Shown piece by piece: positions 48,150 to 57,199 of a DNA stretch of 64,000 bases (position 1 is the first letter of the stretch; each line of letters starts with the position of its first letter). Below the pieces are notes generated by a model. It saw nothing but the letters and a program-made list of their open reading frames with translations. It was not told the origin of the DNA and did not search any database. The stretch is from an uncultured Rikenellaceae bacterium (GTDB lineage Bacteria > Bacteroidota > Bacteroidia > Bacteroidales > Rikenellaceae). The stretch covers positions 147,604 through 211,603 of the forward strand of contig CAMQVY010000001.1 of the NCBI GenBank assembly GCA_947038405.1. Direction: 5' to 3'. The translations under genes were made by a program, and so were the position numbers.

Positions 48150-49769
48150 ATGGAATTTAAAACACTGCGTGATTTATACTTAAATAGTATAAATTCTTAT
48201 GGTTCAAAAGATGCAATGTCACTGTTTGGAGGGGAGCAATTGAGCTACCTCGACTTTGCATCGAGAGTTGAGTCTGTAATGGATATTATGTCAAATGCTG
48301 GAATCAATTCAGGGGATAAGGTTGCTTTGTTAAGTAATAATATGCCGAATTGGAATGTATGTTATTTTGCAGCTGTTGCATCAGGTGTCGTAATCGTGCC
48401 TATTTTGCCTGATTTTTCAGGCGAGGAGACAGATAAAATTATTATACACTCTGAGGCTAAGGCACTTTTTGTATCAGATAAGTTATTTTCAAAGATATCA
48501 AAAGATGTAATTGATTCATTAAATCTAGTTGTAAGAACCAAGAACCTTGGAATTATACACCAGATAGTTGATACAAAGACAGTCTTCTCTGAGCCAAAAT
48601 CAGAAGATGTAGCAGTGATTATTTACACTTCAGGAACTACATCTGCGCCAAAAGGAGTAATGCTATCGCATTACAATCTATGTTCACAGATGACGATGTT
48701 ATACTCATTGTTTCCATTAAGTACTCAAGATACGTTGTTGTCTTTACTCCCTTTATCGCATACGTATGAGTGTTCAGTAGGTATGATTTATCCATTTATG
48801 AAGGGTGTTTCGATGGTTTATTTAGACAAAGCACCTACGCCATCGACACTTATTCCTGCATTAAAGGAGGTTCGCCCAACATTTATCCTTAGTGTGCCAT
48901 TGATAATTGAGAAGTTGTATAGATCTCAAGTTCTAAGTAAATTCAATAAGAGCAAGTTTAAGCAGGTTATTTATGATTTTGCACCTACTCGAAAATTAAT
49001 ACATAAGATTGCAGGTAAAAAACTTAAAGATACATTTGGTGGGAACTTACGTTTTTTTGGTATTGGAGGAGCAAAGTTAGACATCTCGACTGAAACGTTT
49101 CTGAAGGAGAGTAATTTCCCTTATGCTATTGGATATGGGTTGACCGAGACTGCACCACTAATAGCGGGGGCAATTCCGGGTAAAACAGTGGTTGGATCAA
49201 CAGGTCCAGTTCTTAATGGTGTTGATCTACGTCTGGATAATATAAATATCGAGAGTGGTGAGGGTGAGATTGTAGTAAAGAGTCCTAGCACAATGATTGG
49301 TTACTTTAAAAATCAGGAAGCGACTAAAGATGTTTTTACTGCAGATGGATGGTTTAGGACAAAAGATTTGGGATATGTAGACTCAAAAGGTAACCTTTTC
49401 ATAAAAGGGCGTCTTAATAATATGATAGTAGGACCAAGTGGAGAGAATATATATCCAGAGGAGATTGAGGGTGTTTTAAATAGCCATCTTTTTATTACAG
49501 ATGCTATTGTTACGCAGCAAAAGGGTAAATTAGTTGCATTAATAAACTTTAACACGGAGGAGCTAGAGAAGCGTTATCAAGGAATTAAAGATGGCTTGGG
49601 CTATCGAATGGAGGAGATTAAAGCCGATATATTAAGTTACGTAAACGCTAGAGTAGGTAAGTTTTCTCGCATTACAAATGTTGTAGAGCAGAAGGATAAG
49701 TTTGAGAAGACACCTACACATAAAATTAAGCGATTTTTATATACTAAAGGTACATCAAAGAAGAAATAA
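48150..49769 (+). CDS. Long-chain fatty acid-CoA ligase / AMP-binding enzyme
   Basis: Activates a carboxylic acid with ATP and transfers it to CoA. 539 residues. The P-loop-like VAVIIYTSGTTSAPKGVMLSHYN, the GYGLTETAPLI segment and the A8 hinge DLGYVDSKGNLFIKGRLNNMIV are seen. IYPEEIEG supports the FadD-like class, and the C-terminal catalytic Lys is probably in THKIKRFLY. It is followed at once by a flippase-like membrane protein gene. Confidence 0.9.
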   Translation: MEFKTLRDLYLNSINSYGSKDAMSLFGGEQLSYLDFASRVESVMDIMSNAGINSGDKVALLSNNMPNWNVCYFAAVASGVVIVPILPDFSGEETDKIIIHSEAKALFVSDKLFSKISKDVIDSLNLVVRTKNLGIIHQIVDTKTVFSEPKSEDVAVIIYTSGTTSAPKGVMLSHYNLCSQMTMLYSLFPLSTQDTLLSLLPLSHTYECSVGMIYPFMKGVSMVYLDKAPTPSTLIPALKEVRPTFILSVPLIIEKLYRSQVLSKFNKSKFKQVIYDFAPTRKLIHKIAGKKLKDTFGGNLRFFGIGGAKLDISTETFLKESNFPYAIGYGLTETAPLIAGAIPGKTVVGSTGPVLNGVDLRLDNINIESGEGEIVVKSPSTMIGYFKNQEATKDVFTADGWFRTKDLGYVDSKGNLFIKGRLNNMIVGPSGENIYPEEIEGVLNSHLFITDAIVTQQKGKLVALINFNTEELEKRYQGIKDGLGYRMEEIKADILSYVNARVGKFSRITNVVEQKDKFEKTPTHKIKRFLYTKGTSKKK

Positions 49770-49776
49770 CGATATA

Positions 49777-50844
49777 TTGAAAACTAAATCAGATAAAAGC
49801 CCGTTAGCAGGCATAACACCGCAAAGAGCGCTATATCCAGTTATTATAGGTCTTTGTGTCGTGTGTTACCTTTTCTACAAAGATTTTAATCCTAGTGTAT
49901 TTAGCGATATAAATTTCACTGGGTGGAGTATCTTTTGGCTCTTTATTGCAATTTTATGTATGTTTGGTCGTGATATTGGTTATATTATTAGGATTAAACT
50001 CCTGAGTGATAATAAGCTAACGTGGTTACAATCTTTCCGTATTATAATGTTGTGGGAGTTCACCTCTGCCGTCACACCCTCCGCAGTTGGAGGTACAAGT
50101 GTTGCTATTCTCTATGTACATAAAGAGGGTATAGGTCTTGGTAAGAGTTCTGCTATGGTACTTCTCACCTCCTTTTTAGATGAGATATATTTTATAATAA
50201 TGTTTCCTCTACTGATTGCGATTGTTGGGGTGGATACTATATTTGATGTTACTGGCGCCTCTTCTGTTGCTACTGGTTTTGCAATCTTTGCGGTTGTAGG
50301 CTATATAATAAAGTTATTGTATGTGATACTCCTATCTTACGGCCTTTTTGTAAACCCTAGAGGAATAAAGTGGTTACTGCTAAAGGTATTTAAATTCAGA
50401 CCGTTAAAACGGTGGTATAATTCGGCAAATAGCGTTGGTTCGGATATAATATTAAGCTCGCAAGATTTGAAGCGTAAAGGCTTAAAATTTTGGAGTCAAT
50501 CCTTCGCAGCAACCTTTTTGTCGTGGAGTTCAAGATACCTCGTTGCGAATGCACTAATTATGGCTTTTTTTTCAGTTAGTGATCAGTTCATCCTTTTTGC
50601 ACGCCAGCTCGTAATGTGGATAATGATGTTGATTATGCCTACTCCAGGAGGAAGCGGCTTCGCAGAGTATATTTTTACTGATTATTGCAGTGATTTAATC
50701 TCGGTGCCACTAGACCAGCAAGTTGGAGCAGCACTTCTTATAGCTACTCTATGGCGAGTGATTACCTACTATCCATACCTATTCATTGGAGCAATTATTT
50801 TACCAAGGTGGATAAAGCGTAATTTTCAAAAGACTAAGGGTTAG
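49777..50844 (+). CDS. Lysylphosphatidylglycerol synthase-like transmembrane protein (UPF0104)
   Basis: About 355 residues from the TTG at 49777, 7 bases after the acyl-CoA ligase stop. The open frame reaches back to 49702, but that part lies in the ligase gene and has no family match. About eight membrane segments are seen. TPSAVGGTSVAILYVHKEGIG and PTPGGSGFAEY are typical of the MprF-N/UPF0104 family. The aminoacyl-transfer domain of MprF is missing, so it may be a lipid flippase. Confidence 0.82.
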   Translation: MKTKSDKSPLAGITPQRALYPVIIGLCVVCYLFYKDFNPSVFSDINFTGWSIFWLFIAILCMFGRDIGYIIRIKLLSDNKLTWLQSFRIIMLWEFTSAVTPSAVGGTSVAILYVHKEGIGLGKSSAMVLLTSFLDEIYFIIMFPLLIAIVGVDTIFDVTGASSVATGFAIFAVVGYIIKLLYVILLSYGLFVNPRGIKWLLLKVFKFRPLKRWYNSANSVGSDIILSSQDLKRKGLKFWSQSFAATFLSWSSRYLVANALIMAFFSVSDQFILFARQLVMWIMMLIMPTPGGSGFAEYIFTDYCSDLISVPLDQQVGAALLIATLWRVITYYPYLFIGAIILPRWIKRNFQKTKG

Positions 50845-50852
50845 ATAGTACT

Positions 50853-51518
50853 CTATTTACTCATTGTTGGTCGTTGTCGATATTGTGGTTTATTTGTACT
50901 TCTTTGGTTTTTATTGACTTTACCTCTGTTCTGGTTTACTTTTAAATAGCTATTTTGGGTGTTTTTATACTCACTTTTGAGATTGCTAATAGCCTCTTCA
51001 TCCACATAAATCATATTATTAGATAATTTCTTAATATCTTTAATAATAACTTCATTACTAGGGTGTTCTTGGTTATATTCGTAACTTTTTGTACGCATAT
51101 ATTTTGCTATATTGCCAACCACAACCTCCACGCTGTTTACATTTTCGCTATTTTGGAGTTCTAGTAAAACTTTTTCAATATTTTTACCGTAATGTTTTAT
51201 CTTTACTTTTTTGGTTGGATATTGGAGTTTATTTGGGATCGGAGCTAGTGTTTTTGCAGTTGGAATAGGGTATGGTGAATCTATATCTAGTTGAAAATCA
51301 GACATTATAAATAGGTGATCCCAAATTTTATGCGCAAATTCGCTACTATCTCTCAATAGAGGATTAAGATTCCCCATAACAGCAATAACCGATTTAACCT
51401 GTCGGTTTCTATCATCTCTGTCTTGGATTGTCATCAGATGATCTACCATTTCGTGTATGTGTCTACCGTACTCAGGTAATTGTAATTTTTTTCTTTGGTT
51501 ATTGTAATTTTTTCTCAT
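50853..51518 (-). CDS. DUF4290 family protein
   Basis: 221 residues from the ATG at 51518. The frame extends to 51563, but the family begins at NYNNQRKKLQLPEYGRHIHEMVDH, right after this ATG. Helical N-terminal domain and a polar, Asn/Lys/Gln-rich tail (about 175-221). Function unknown; restricted to Bacteroidota as far as I know. It converges with the UPF0104 gene, with only 8 bases between the two. Confidence 0.82.
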   Translation of the reverse strand: MRKNYNNQRKKLQLPEYGRHIHEMVDHLMTIQDRDDRNRQVKSVIAVMGNLNPLLRDSSEFAHKIWDHLFIMSDFQLDIDSPYPIPTAKTLAPIPNKLQYPTKKVKIKHYGKNIEKVLLELQNSENVNSVEVVVGNIAKYMRTKSYEYNQEHPSNEVIIKDIKKLSNNMIYVDEEAISNLKSEYKNTQNSYLKVNQNRGKVNKNQRSTNKPQYRQRPTMSK

Positions 51519-51689
51519 AATAATATTGGGGCGAAACAAAAAGGAATAATCAGAATAATACAAATAGGCTATAATTAAATAACTGTAGTCTTTTGGGATA
51601 TACTAATTAGGTGTAGTTTAGGAAGTTGATGAGATAATAACAGAGAATTCTGTATTTCATTTATATGCAAAAACTTATTAACTTTAGTA

Positions 51690-51697
51690 CAAAGTTA
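51690..51697 (-). promoter_or_regulatory. Candidate -7 box, minus strand
   Basis: CAAAGTTA reads TAACTTTG, 172 bases before the DUF4290 start. Next to it, TAACTTTA (51679-51686) faces forward toward the sigma-54 activator gene, making a divergent pair. Confidence 0.4.
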
Positions 51698-51775
51698 TAC
51701 AATATATTTAATAAAGCCAAATTATTATGGTTTTATAGTTGTAGGTACTAAACTCAGTATATAAAAAATTGAATT

Positions 51776-52948
51776 ATGAATAGAATATTAATTATCGATC
51801 AGAGCAGAGCTATGCGCTACTCTTTGAAGGAACGTTTAGAGCATGAGGGATATTGTGTAGATATAATGGAAAAGTATGATTGTTCGCAGATAACTGAGCA
51901 AAATACTACATATAAAACTGTATTGTGTGATGATAATACTATTGATAATGCAGTTAAGCATAATGTAAAGGCATCTTCAGATGTTAATGTAATTGTATTA
52001 TCAGAGTTAAGTAATTTGAATAGTTTATCATATCTAATGGAACTAGGTGTTTATGAGGTTGTTCCTCGTAAACCTTTTGATATGGGTAGGTTAAGGGATA
52101 TTATTTCCAAGTGTAATTTAGAATCAGGGAAGCAGTTAGTCACACCCAAACGAGATAATAAGTCTAATCGATTAATCGTTGGAGAGTCAAAAGAGATTGA
52201 GAGGGTTAGATGGATGATTGATAAGGTTGCTCCGATAGATGTACGTGTTCTTATTGAAGGTGCAAATGGCACTGGTAAAGAGCTAGTTGCCCGTCAGTTA
52301 CATGCAAAGAGTACAAGATCTAATAACCTTTTTGTAGAGGTTAATTGTGCTGCAATCCCTTCAGAGTTAATTGAAAGTGAGTTGTTTGGTCATGAGAAGG
52401 GATCATTTACCACAGCTGTAAAGACTCGAAAAGGTAAGTTTGAGCAAGCTGATGGAGGGACTCTCTTTTTGGATGAAATTGGAGATATGAGTCTATCTGC
52501 ACAAGCAAAAGTTTTACGAGTACTTCAAGAGGGAAAGTTAAGCAGAGTTGGTAGTGATAAAGATATTTCTGTAGATGTTCGTGTTATTGCTGCGACTAAT
52601 AAGAATATTATTGATGAGATTTCAAAGGGTAATTTTAGAGAGGACTTATACCATAGGCTAAGTGTTGTAGTAATTCTAGTGCCTACGTTAAATGAGCGAT
52701 TAGGAGACATTCCTCTCTTATCGCACTATTTTATGGATAAGCTATGTCAAAAATACTCGATTGCAGTTAAGACTATCGACTCAAAAGCGATGAAAGCTCT
52801 ATGCAATAAAAATTGGACAGGAAACATTAGGGAGTTGCGTAACGTTGTTGAGCGATTTGTTATATTTAGCGGTGCAACAGTGACCGAGGGTGATGTAGAT
52901 AAATATACGCATAAAGATAATCAAGGTAATAGTAAACACTCGATATAG
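51776..52948 (+). CDS. Sigma-54-dependent response regulator lacking a DNA-binding domain
   Basis: 390 residues. A receiver-like domain (1-115) has the start ILIIDQSRAMR (Asp-Gln instead of Asp-Asp), candidate phospho-Asp52/53 in LCDDNTID and Lys99 in PRKPF. The AAA+ domain has Walker A GANGTGKE (162-169) and Walker B LFLDEIG. The sigma-54 contact loop GAFTGA reads GSFTTA (209-214). After the AAA+ C-domain (NIRELRNVVERFV) the protein stops, with no Fis-type HTH. It may act from solution or not activate sigma-54 at all. No adjacent kinase. Confidence 0.9.
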   Translation: MNRILIIDQSRAMRYSLKERLEHEGYCVDIMEKYDCSQITEQNTTYKTVLCDDNTIDNAVKHNVKASSDVNVIVLSELSNLNSLSYLMELGVYEVVPRKPFDMGRLRDIISKCNLESGKQLVTPKRDNKSNRLIVGESKEIERVRWMIDKVAPIDVRVLIEGANGTGKELVARQLHAKSTRSNNLFVEVNCAAIPSELIESELFGHEKGSFTTAVKTRKGKFEQADGGTLFLDEIGDMSLSAQAKVLRVLQEGKLSRVGSDKDISVDVRVIAATNKNIIDEISKGNFREDLYHRLSVVVILVPTLNERLGDIPLLSHYFMDKLCQKYSIAVKTIDSKAMKALCNKNWTGNIRELRNVVERFVIFSGATVTEGDVDKYTHKDNQGNSKHSI

Positions 52949-52984
52949 GGGCTGTTTACTATTACTTAAAGTAAATAAACATCT

Positions 52985-53908
52985 CTATTTAACCTCTCTG
53001 TATACCCAGATTCCAGGGAAACGTGTAATTAATCTCTTCTTATGCTTTTCAATGATATCGAATTTTTTAGAAGAGTACGCACTCACTAAAACTTTATTAT
53101 TTTTAAATGGTACTTTATTTAAAGTAAGAGAATCGCTCTCTTTTTTTAAGTCAGCTATAAACTCATCTGCATTCTCTGTGGTACTGTATATTCCTACTGC
53201 TAGATAGTATGTTGTTACCTTACTCTTCTTATCAGATGAGTTGTAGGTCTCTAATTTAGATATATCTTTATTAGTTACCTTTTGTTGCGTCTCTATTGAG
53301 CTACTCTCTTCTGATATGAATTTAATACTATCACTATTAGTTGTATCAGTTACATTAACATCAACTATCTTATCATTACTCTCTTTTGAGTCTACCCAAG
53401 CAATCGTATGAATTTCGGCAACTTTCTCCTTCTCAGGTATGATATCATTCCAAAATACATATCCAAGTACGAGTAGTCCAACAATGGCAGCAATAGCTGC
53501 AATATTACGTAGCGAGTTGCCTTTTGTTTTCGTGATAACTATATCTTTTCCCGCAAGAGGGTTAATTATTAATGCAATAGATTTGTCTAGTGTAAAGAAG
53601 TCTTGGCTAATAGTTCCAACTTCAGGAATAACGTAATTACCTCCATGGTTCACACTCTTCAACCATTTGTTATATATCTCTAGTGCTTGAAATGAGTTCA
53701 CTCCCATCTCAAGCGAAATTAGATCAATAATTGATACTATATTATCATTTTTCTTTGAGAATATGACTCTCCATTGAGGTGGAGTTAATACTTTTTTGTC
53801 AATTAATTTAGCGGGATATTGTTTAAGGATCAGCGTTCCTATATTTGGAAGGAATATGCTCTCTCTCGCCAATAATTTGTTAAATATTATTTTATCAACC
53901 ATCTCCAT
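52985..53908 (-). CDS. HU-CCDC81 and SPOR domain membrane protein
   Basis: 307 residues. The N-terminal half (1-130) looks like the two HU-CCDC81 units of Bacteroidota (LPNIGTLILKQYPAKLID, PEVGTISQDFFTL). A single membrane helix (about 133-151) follows, then a low-complexity Ser/Thr/Asp linker. The C-terminal SPOR domain has YYLAVGIYSTTENADEF. SPOR domains bind denuded peptidoglycan at division sites. The gene lies 9 bases after lgt on the same strand. Confidence 0.85.
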   Translation of the reverse strand: MEMVDKIIFNKLLARESIFLPNIGTLILKQYPAKLIDKKVLTPPQWRVIFSKKNDNIVSIIDLISLEMGVNSFQALEIYNKWLKSVNHGGNYVIPEVGTISQDFFTLDKSIALIINPLAGKDIVITKTKGNSLRNIAAIAAIVGLLVLGYVFWNDIIPEKEKVAEIHTIAWVDSKESNDKIVDVNVTDTTNSDSIKFISEESSSIETQQKVTNKDISKLETYNSSDKKSKVTTYYLAVGIYSTTENADEFIADLKKESDSLTLNKVPFKNNKVLVSAYSSKKFDIIEKHKKRLITRFPGIWVYREVK

Positions 53909-53917
53909 AAGACTATT

Positions 53918-54727
53918 TTATTTAACTTTTACGTCAGTTTTTTTTCTTAGAGAGTATATAATCATAGTTATCCCAAGAATAACAAAAGGCACACTAAGCC
54001 ATTGCCCCATAAAAAGAGACATATCTTGTTCAAATAACTCTTGTGGATTTTTGATATATTCAATGAAGAATCGAGATGCAAATACGCCAGTTAAACTAAC
54101 TCCAAACATAAGACCTGGTCTCTTTCGTCCGTAATCTTTGCCGTAATAGAATAGAATAAGTATTGCAAACAAAACGACATAACATAGGGCTTCATATATC
54201 TGAGTAGGGTGTTTAGGTACTACTTCACCTGCTCTTTGGAATATAAATCCCCAAGGAAGGTCGGTTTCGACTCCGTAAATTTCAGAGTTCATTAAGTTTC
54301 CAATTCTTACAGCAGCACCACCAATTGTTACAGGAACCATTATCCTATCTAAAGACCATATATATGGCATTTTATACTTTTTAGAGAACATACCTAGTCC
54401 TATTAGCAGACCAATCGCCGCGCCATGGCTAGCAAGTCCCCCTTGCCAGATGTATAGCATTTCGACAGGGTTTGTAAGATAGTAGTCCGTGTCATAGAAA
54501 AGACAGTGTCCAAATCTTGCGCCAATTATTGTAGATAGGGTTCCATACCAAAATATAGAGTCAAATAATTTTTCGTCGTACCCTTCGCGTTTAAAGAAAT
54601 CAGTGAAGAATAAGATTCCTAGACCAAATGTAATGGCCCAAGTTAAGCCATAGTATCTAACTTGAATTGGCCCAAGACTAAATATTGTAGGATCTATATC
54701 CCATATAACTGCTAAAAAATCTCCCAT
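53918..54727 (-). CDS. lgt: Prolipoprotein diacylglyceryl transferase
   Basis: Inner-membrane enzyme that adds diacylglycerol to the lipobox cysteine, the first lipoprotein step. 269 residues, seven membrane helices. WQGGLASHGAAIGLLIG, the signature VRIGNLMNSEIYG and HPTQIYEAL are present. At least four predicted lipoproteins in this window would be its substrates. It precedes the SPOR gene by 9 bases. Confidence 0.95.
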   Translation of the reverse strand: MGDFLAVIWDIDPTIFSLGPIQVRYYGLTWAITFGLGILFFTDFFKREGYDEKLFDSIFWYGTLSTIIGARFGHCLFYDTDYYLTNPVEMLYIWQGGLASHGAAIGLLIGLGMFSKKYKMPYIWSLDRIMVPVTIGGAAVRIGNLMNSEIYGVETDLPWGFIFQRAGEVVPKHPTQIYEALCYVVLFAILILFYYGKDYGRKRPGLMFGVSLTGVFASRFFIEYIKNPQELFEQDMSLFMGQWLSVPFVILGITMIIYSLRKKTDVKVK

Positions 54728-54764
54728 AATAGTAATTTTACTAAGTTTCTACAAACTTACTCAA

Positions 54765-54811
54765 GAAAACGTAGTTTTCAAAGTAGTTTAGAGAAACTTT
54801 TAAAGTTTTGC
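54765..54811. repeat. Degenerate member of the dispersed inverted repeat
   Basis: The left half (GAAAACGTAGTTTTCAAA) matches the ung-glnS copy closely and the right half is decayed. It lies upstream of lgt and runs into the next hairpin. Confidence 0.55.
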
Positions 54812-54880
54812 GTCGCAGGGAGTTTTAATGTTAAGCATTATTTCGTTAAAAATAGTGCTACAAACTCTCTGCGACGCAAA
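54807..54880 (-). terminator. Large nested hairpin after the histidine kinase gene
   Basis: About 18 outer base pairs join 54807-54824 and 54862-54880, with an inner stem (AGCATTATTT with AAATAGTGCT). It starts 14 bases after the kinase stop on the minus strand. Confidence 0.65.
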
Positions 54881-54894
54881 TATGTTGTAAATAT

Positions 54895-55965
54895 TTAAAC
54901 TGTACGTTTATTGTTATCTATATTTTTTTGATCCTTACTAAGGGTAAAAGAGAACGTACTCCCTTTCCCGAGCTGGCTTCTAAGTGTTATATTCTCCTTA
55001 TGAGCTTCGATTATATGTTTAACGATAGATAGTCCTAGACCAGTACCTCCTTGTTCTCTCGAACGACTTTTATCTGTTCTAAAAAATCGTTCAAACACTC
55101 TAGGGATATCCTCTTTTGATATTCCGACTCCATCGTCAGATACCTCTATCATAATCTTATCAAACAGGTCAATAAAAGATATTTTAGTAGACCCGCCATA
55201 TTTCCCATACTTAATAGAGTTTGTTAGTAGGTTAACAAAAATTTGTCCAATGTATCTTTTATCTGCCATAATCATAATTGGCAGCGTTTGATTCCCTTGG
55301 TAGTATTTAATTGACACGTTAATAGCTCTTTTATTAGCCTCTAACTCAGTAGTTTCGATAATCTCTTTCGCTAGTCCAACTATATCAAATCTCTCTTTTG
55401 CAAGTAGTAGAACTCCAGACTCTAATTTTGAAATTTGGTCTAAGTCAGTTACGATATTGATTAATCTATCAATACTTTTTTCTGTACGTTCTAAGTATTT
55501 TCTATTTATTTTTTCATCTTCAAGCGCACCATCTAGCAGAGTTAATACATAACCTTGAATGTTGAATATAGGTGTTTTTATCTCGTGAGCAATGTTTCCG
55601 ATAAACTCTTTTCTATACTTTTCATTCTCCTTTAGTCTATGAATCTCTTTACGGTTTCTCTCCGCCCAATTCGTCAATTCGCCTTCGACACTACTAATCA
55701 TATTTTGTTTATGAGCAAGTTCTTGTTCGAGATCACGAGTGTTAAAATCTTTAGATGATACAATTTGATATATGGGTTTTATCCTATATATTACAAATTT
55801 TTTGATAATATACTTAGAGAAGAAGTAGCAGCATACGACGATGCTGATTGCTATAATAGAGAGTTCCATGATAGGAACTCTTAGTATTGCCATAATTGCC
55901 ACTTGTACTATTAGTACACCAGTGCATATAACTGTTGCAGCAGTACCTACGTTTCTAATTTTCAC
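54895..55965 (-). CDS. Sensor histidine kinase (PhoR-like)
   Basis: 356 residues. Two N-terminal membrane helices (about 9-29 and 33-60) with almost no periplasmic loop suggest it senses in the membrane or cytoplasm. His127 in FIGNIAHEIKTP is the phosphorylated residue. The ATPase boxes are NLLTNSIKYG, DDGVGISKEDIPRVFERF and GGTGLGLSIVKHI. No response regulator is adjacent. Its start overlaps the riboflavin synthase stop by one base (TAATG), so it is coupled to ribE. Confidence 0.92.
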   Translation of the reverse strand: MKIRNVGTAATVICTGVLIVQVAIMAILRVPIMELSIIAISIVVCCYFFSKYIIKKFVIYRIKPIYQIVSSKDFNTRDLEQELAHKQNMISSVEGELTNWAERNRKEIHRLKENEKYRKEFIGNIAHEIKTPIFNIQGYVLTLLDGALEDEKINRKYLERTEKSIDRLINIVTDLDQISKLESGVLLLAKERFDIVGLAKEIIETTELEANKRAINVSIKYYQGNQTLPIMIMADKRYIGQIFVNLLTNSIKYGKYGGSTKISFIDLFDKIMIEVSDDGVGISKEDIPRVFERFFRTDKSRSREQGGTGLGLSIVKHIIEAHKENITLRSQLGKGSTFSFTLSKDQKNIDNNKRTV

Positions 55966-56558
55966 TATTTGTGATAATTTTTCATAAGTTTAGCAATATA
56001 CTTTCCAATTATATCGAATTCGATATTAACTATGCTATCTTTTTGAATTTTACAAAAGTTAGTGTTCTCATATGTGTATGGAATAATTGCTACTTGGAAT
56101 GAGTTATCAGTAGAGTTAACTACGGTTAAACTTACACCATTTACAGTAACAGAACCTTTTTCAACTGTTGTATTATCTCCTTGAGGTTCAAATACAAATG
56201 TAAAGTACCAGCTCCCTTCACTATCTGTAACATCAGTACAAACAGCAGTTTGGTCTACATGTCCTTGAACGATATGTCCATCAAGAAGCGCATCAGGTCT
56301 CATACTCCTCTCCAAGTTAACAAGGCTACCTTCTTTTAGTAGGCCGAGGTTTGATTTAAGGAGAGTCTCTTTAATTGCCGTTACTGTATATTCACTTTCA
56401 TTAAGTTCAACGACTGTTAGGCAGACTCCGTTATGAGCGATACTTTGATCGATTTTCAATTCATTTGTAAAATCACAAGAAAGAGTAATGTGTTTATTAC
56501 CAAGATCTTCTTTGATTTTTACTACTTTAGCGACACTCTCTACGATTCCAGAAAACAT
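55965..56558 (-). CDS. ribE: Riboflavin synthase alpha chain
   Basis: Makes riboflavin from two 6,7-dimethyl-8-ribityllumazine molecules. 197 residues. The N-terminal MFSGIVE and the two repeated barrels (SIAHNGVCLTVVE and GSVTVNGVSLTVVN) are diagnostic. GHIVQGHVD marks the first active-site loop. It lies between an S24-type regulator (2-base gap) and a histidine kinase (1-base overlap), an unusual setting. No other rib gene is adjacent. Confidence 0.95.
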   Translation of the reverse strand: MFSGIVESVAKVVKIKEDLGNKHITLSCDFTNELKIDQSIAHNGVCLTVVELNESEYTVTAIKETLLKSNLGLLKEGSLVNLERSMRPDALLDGHIVQGHVDQTAVCTDVTDSEGSWYFTFVFEPQGDNTTVEKGSVTVNGVSLTVVNSTDNSFQVAIIPYTYENTNFCKIQKDSIVNIEFDIIGKYIAKLMKNYHK

Positions 56559-56560
56559 AA

Positions 56561-57199
56561 TTACATAGTTTTTTTTGTTATTATCCCTTTTACGATAAAT
56601 ATCTCAGTTATATCGTTAATATCTAAGAGTATATCATCATATTTATCTTTTTTATCGGCTTCGAGTCTGAGAGTGTTGCTACCGCACTCACGCCTTACAG
56701 TCCGAATTCCTACAAAGATAGTACTTAAAATAAGATAAACCTCACCGGGACATATTTTATCAGCAGAACTTCTCTTCAAAAGTACTGTTGAGCCACTAGG
56801 TATTGAATCTGCCATCGCTTCTCCGTATGAAAATGCAGCAATTTCACAATCTTTAAACGATGGTAATATTATAAAGTCAGAAGGAGTTATTGTCACAGGA
56901 GATGTTATGACTTCAATAACATCCTTCTCAAAGAATGGGATTGACCCCTCTACACGTCTATTTTTATCTGTTTCATTTTGGAGCATACTCCCTTCGCCCG
57001 ACAATAACCACCCTTTGCTTATTTCTGGATATTTTTGAGTGATTTGTTTTGCGAGTTCTTGGCTAATGCCATTATTTCCCTTTTTGATCTGATATAGATT
57101 TTCACCTCTATTTAGACCTATGCTTCTTGCGAAGGCGTTGATTGAAGTAACTCTACTCCATTCAAATATTTTTTCTATTCTTTGCCAATTATCTAACAT
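56561..57199 (-). CDS. HTH / S24-like regulator without the catalytic serine
   Basis: 212 residues. An N-terminal helix-turn-helix (about 1-72: NAFARSIGLNRGENLYQIKKG) precedes an S24/LexA-like C-terminal domain. The family motif G-D-S-M reads GEAM (126-129), so the serine nucleophile is Ala128. Near the usual catalytic Lys the sequence is GIRTVRR, also lacking Lys. Self-cleavage is therefore unlikely. It may be a ligand-responsive repressor. It leads an operon with ribE and a histidine kinase. No phage genes surround it. Confidence 0.83.
   Translation of the reverse strand: MLDNWQRIEKIFEWSRVTSINAFARSIGLNRGENLYQIKKGNNGISQELAKQITQKYPEISKGWLLSGEGSMLQNETDKNRRVEGSIPFFEKDVIEVITSPVTITPSDFIILPSFKDCEIAAFSYGEAMADSIPSGSTVLLKRSSADKICPGEVYLILSTIFVGIRTVRRECGSNTLRLEADKKDKYDDILLDINDITEIFIVKGIITKKTM

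Noticed and set aside
49702..49776. Longer start for the UPF0104 membrane protein
   Set aside because: This part lies inside the acyl-CoA ligase gene and has no family match; the TTG at 49777 follows the ligase stop.
51519..51563. Longer start for the DUF4290 gene
   Set aside because: The family sequence starts right after the ATG at 51518; the extra 15 residues match nothing.
56561..57199. Prophage repressor
   Set aside because: No integrase, structural or other phage gene surrounds it, and it is coupled to ribE.
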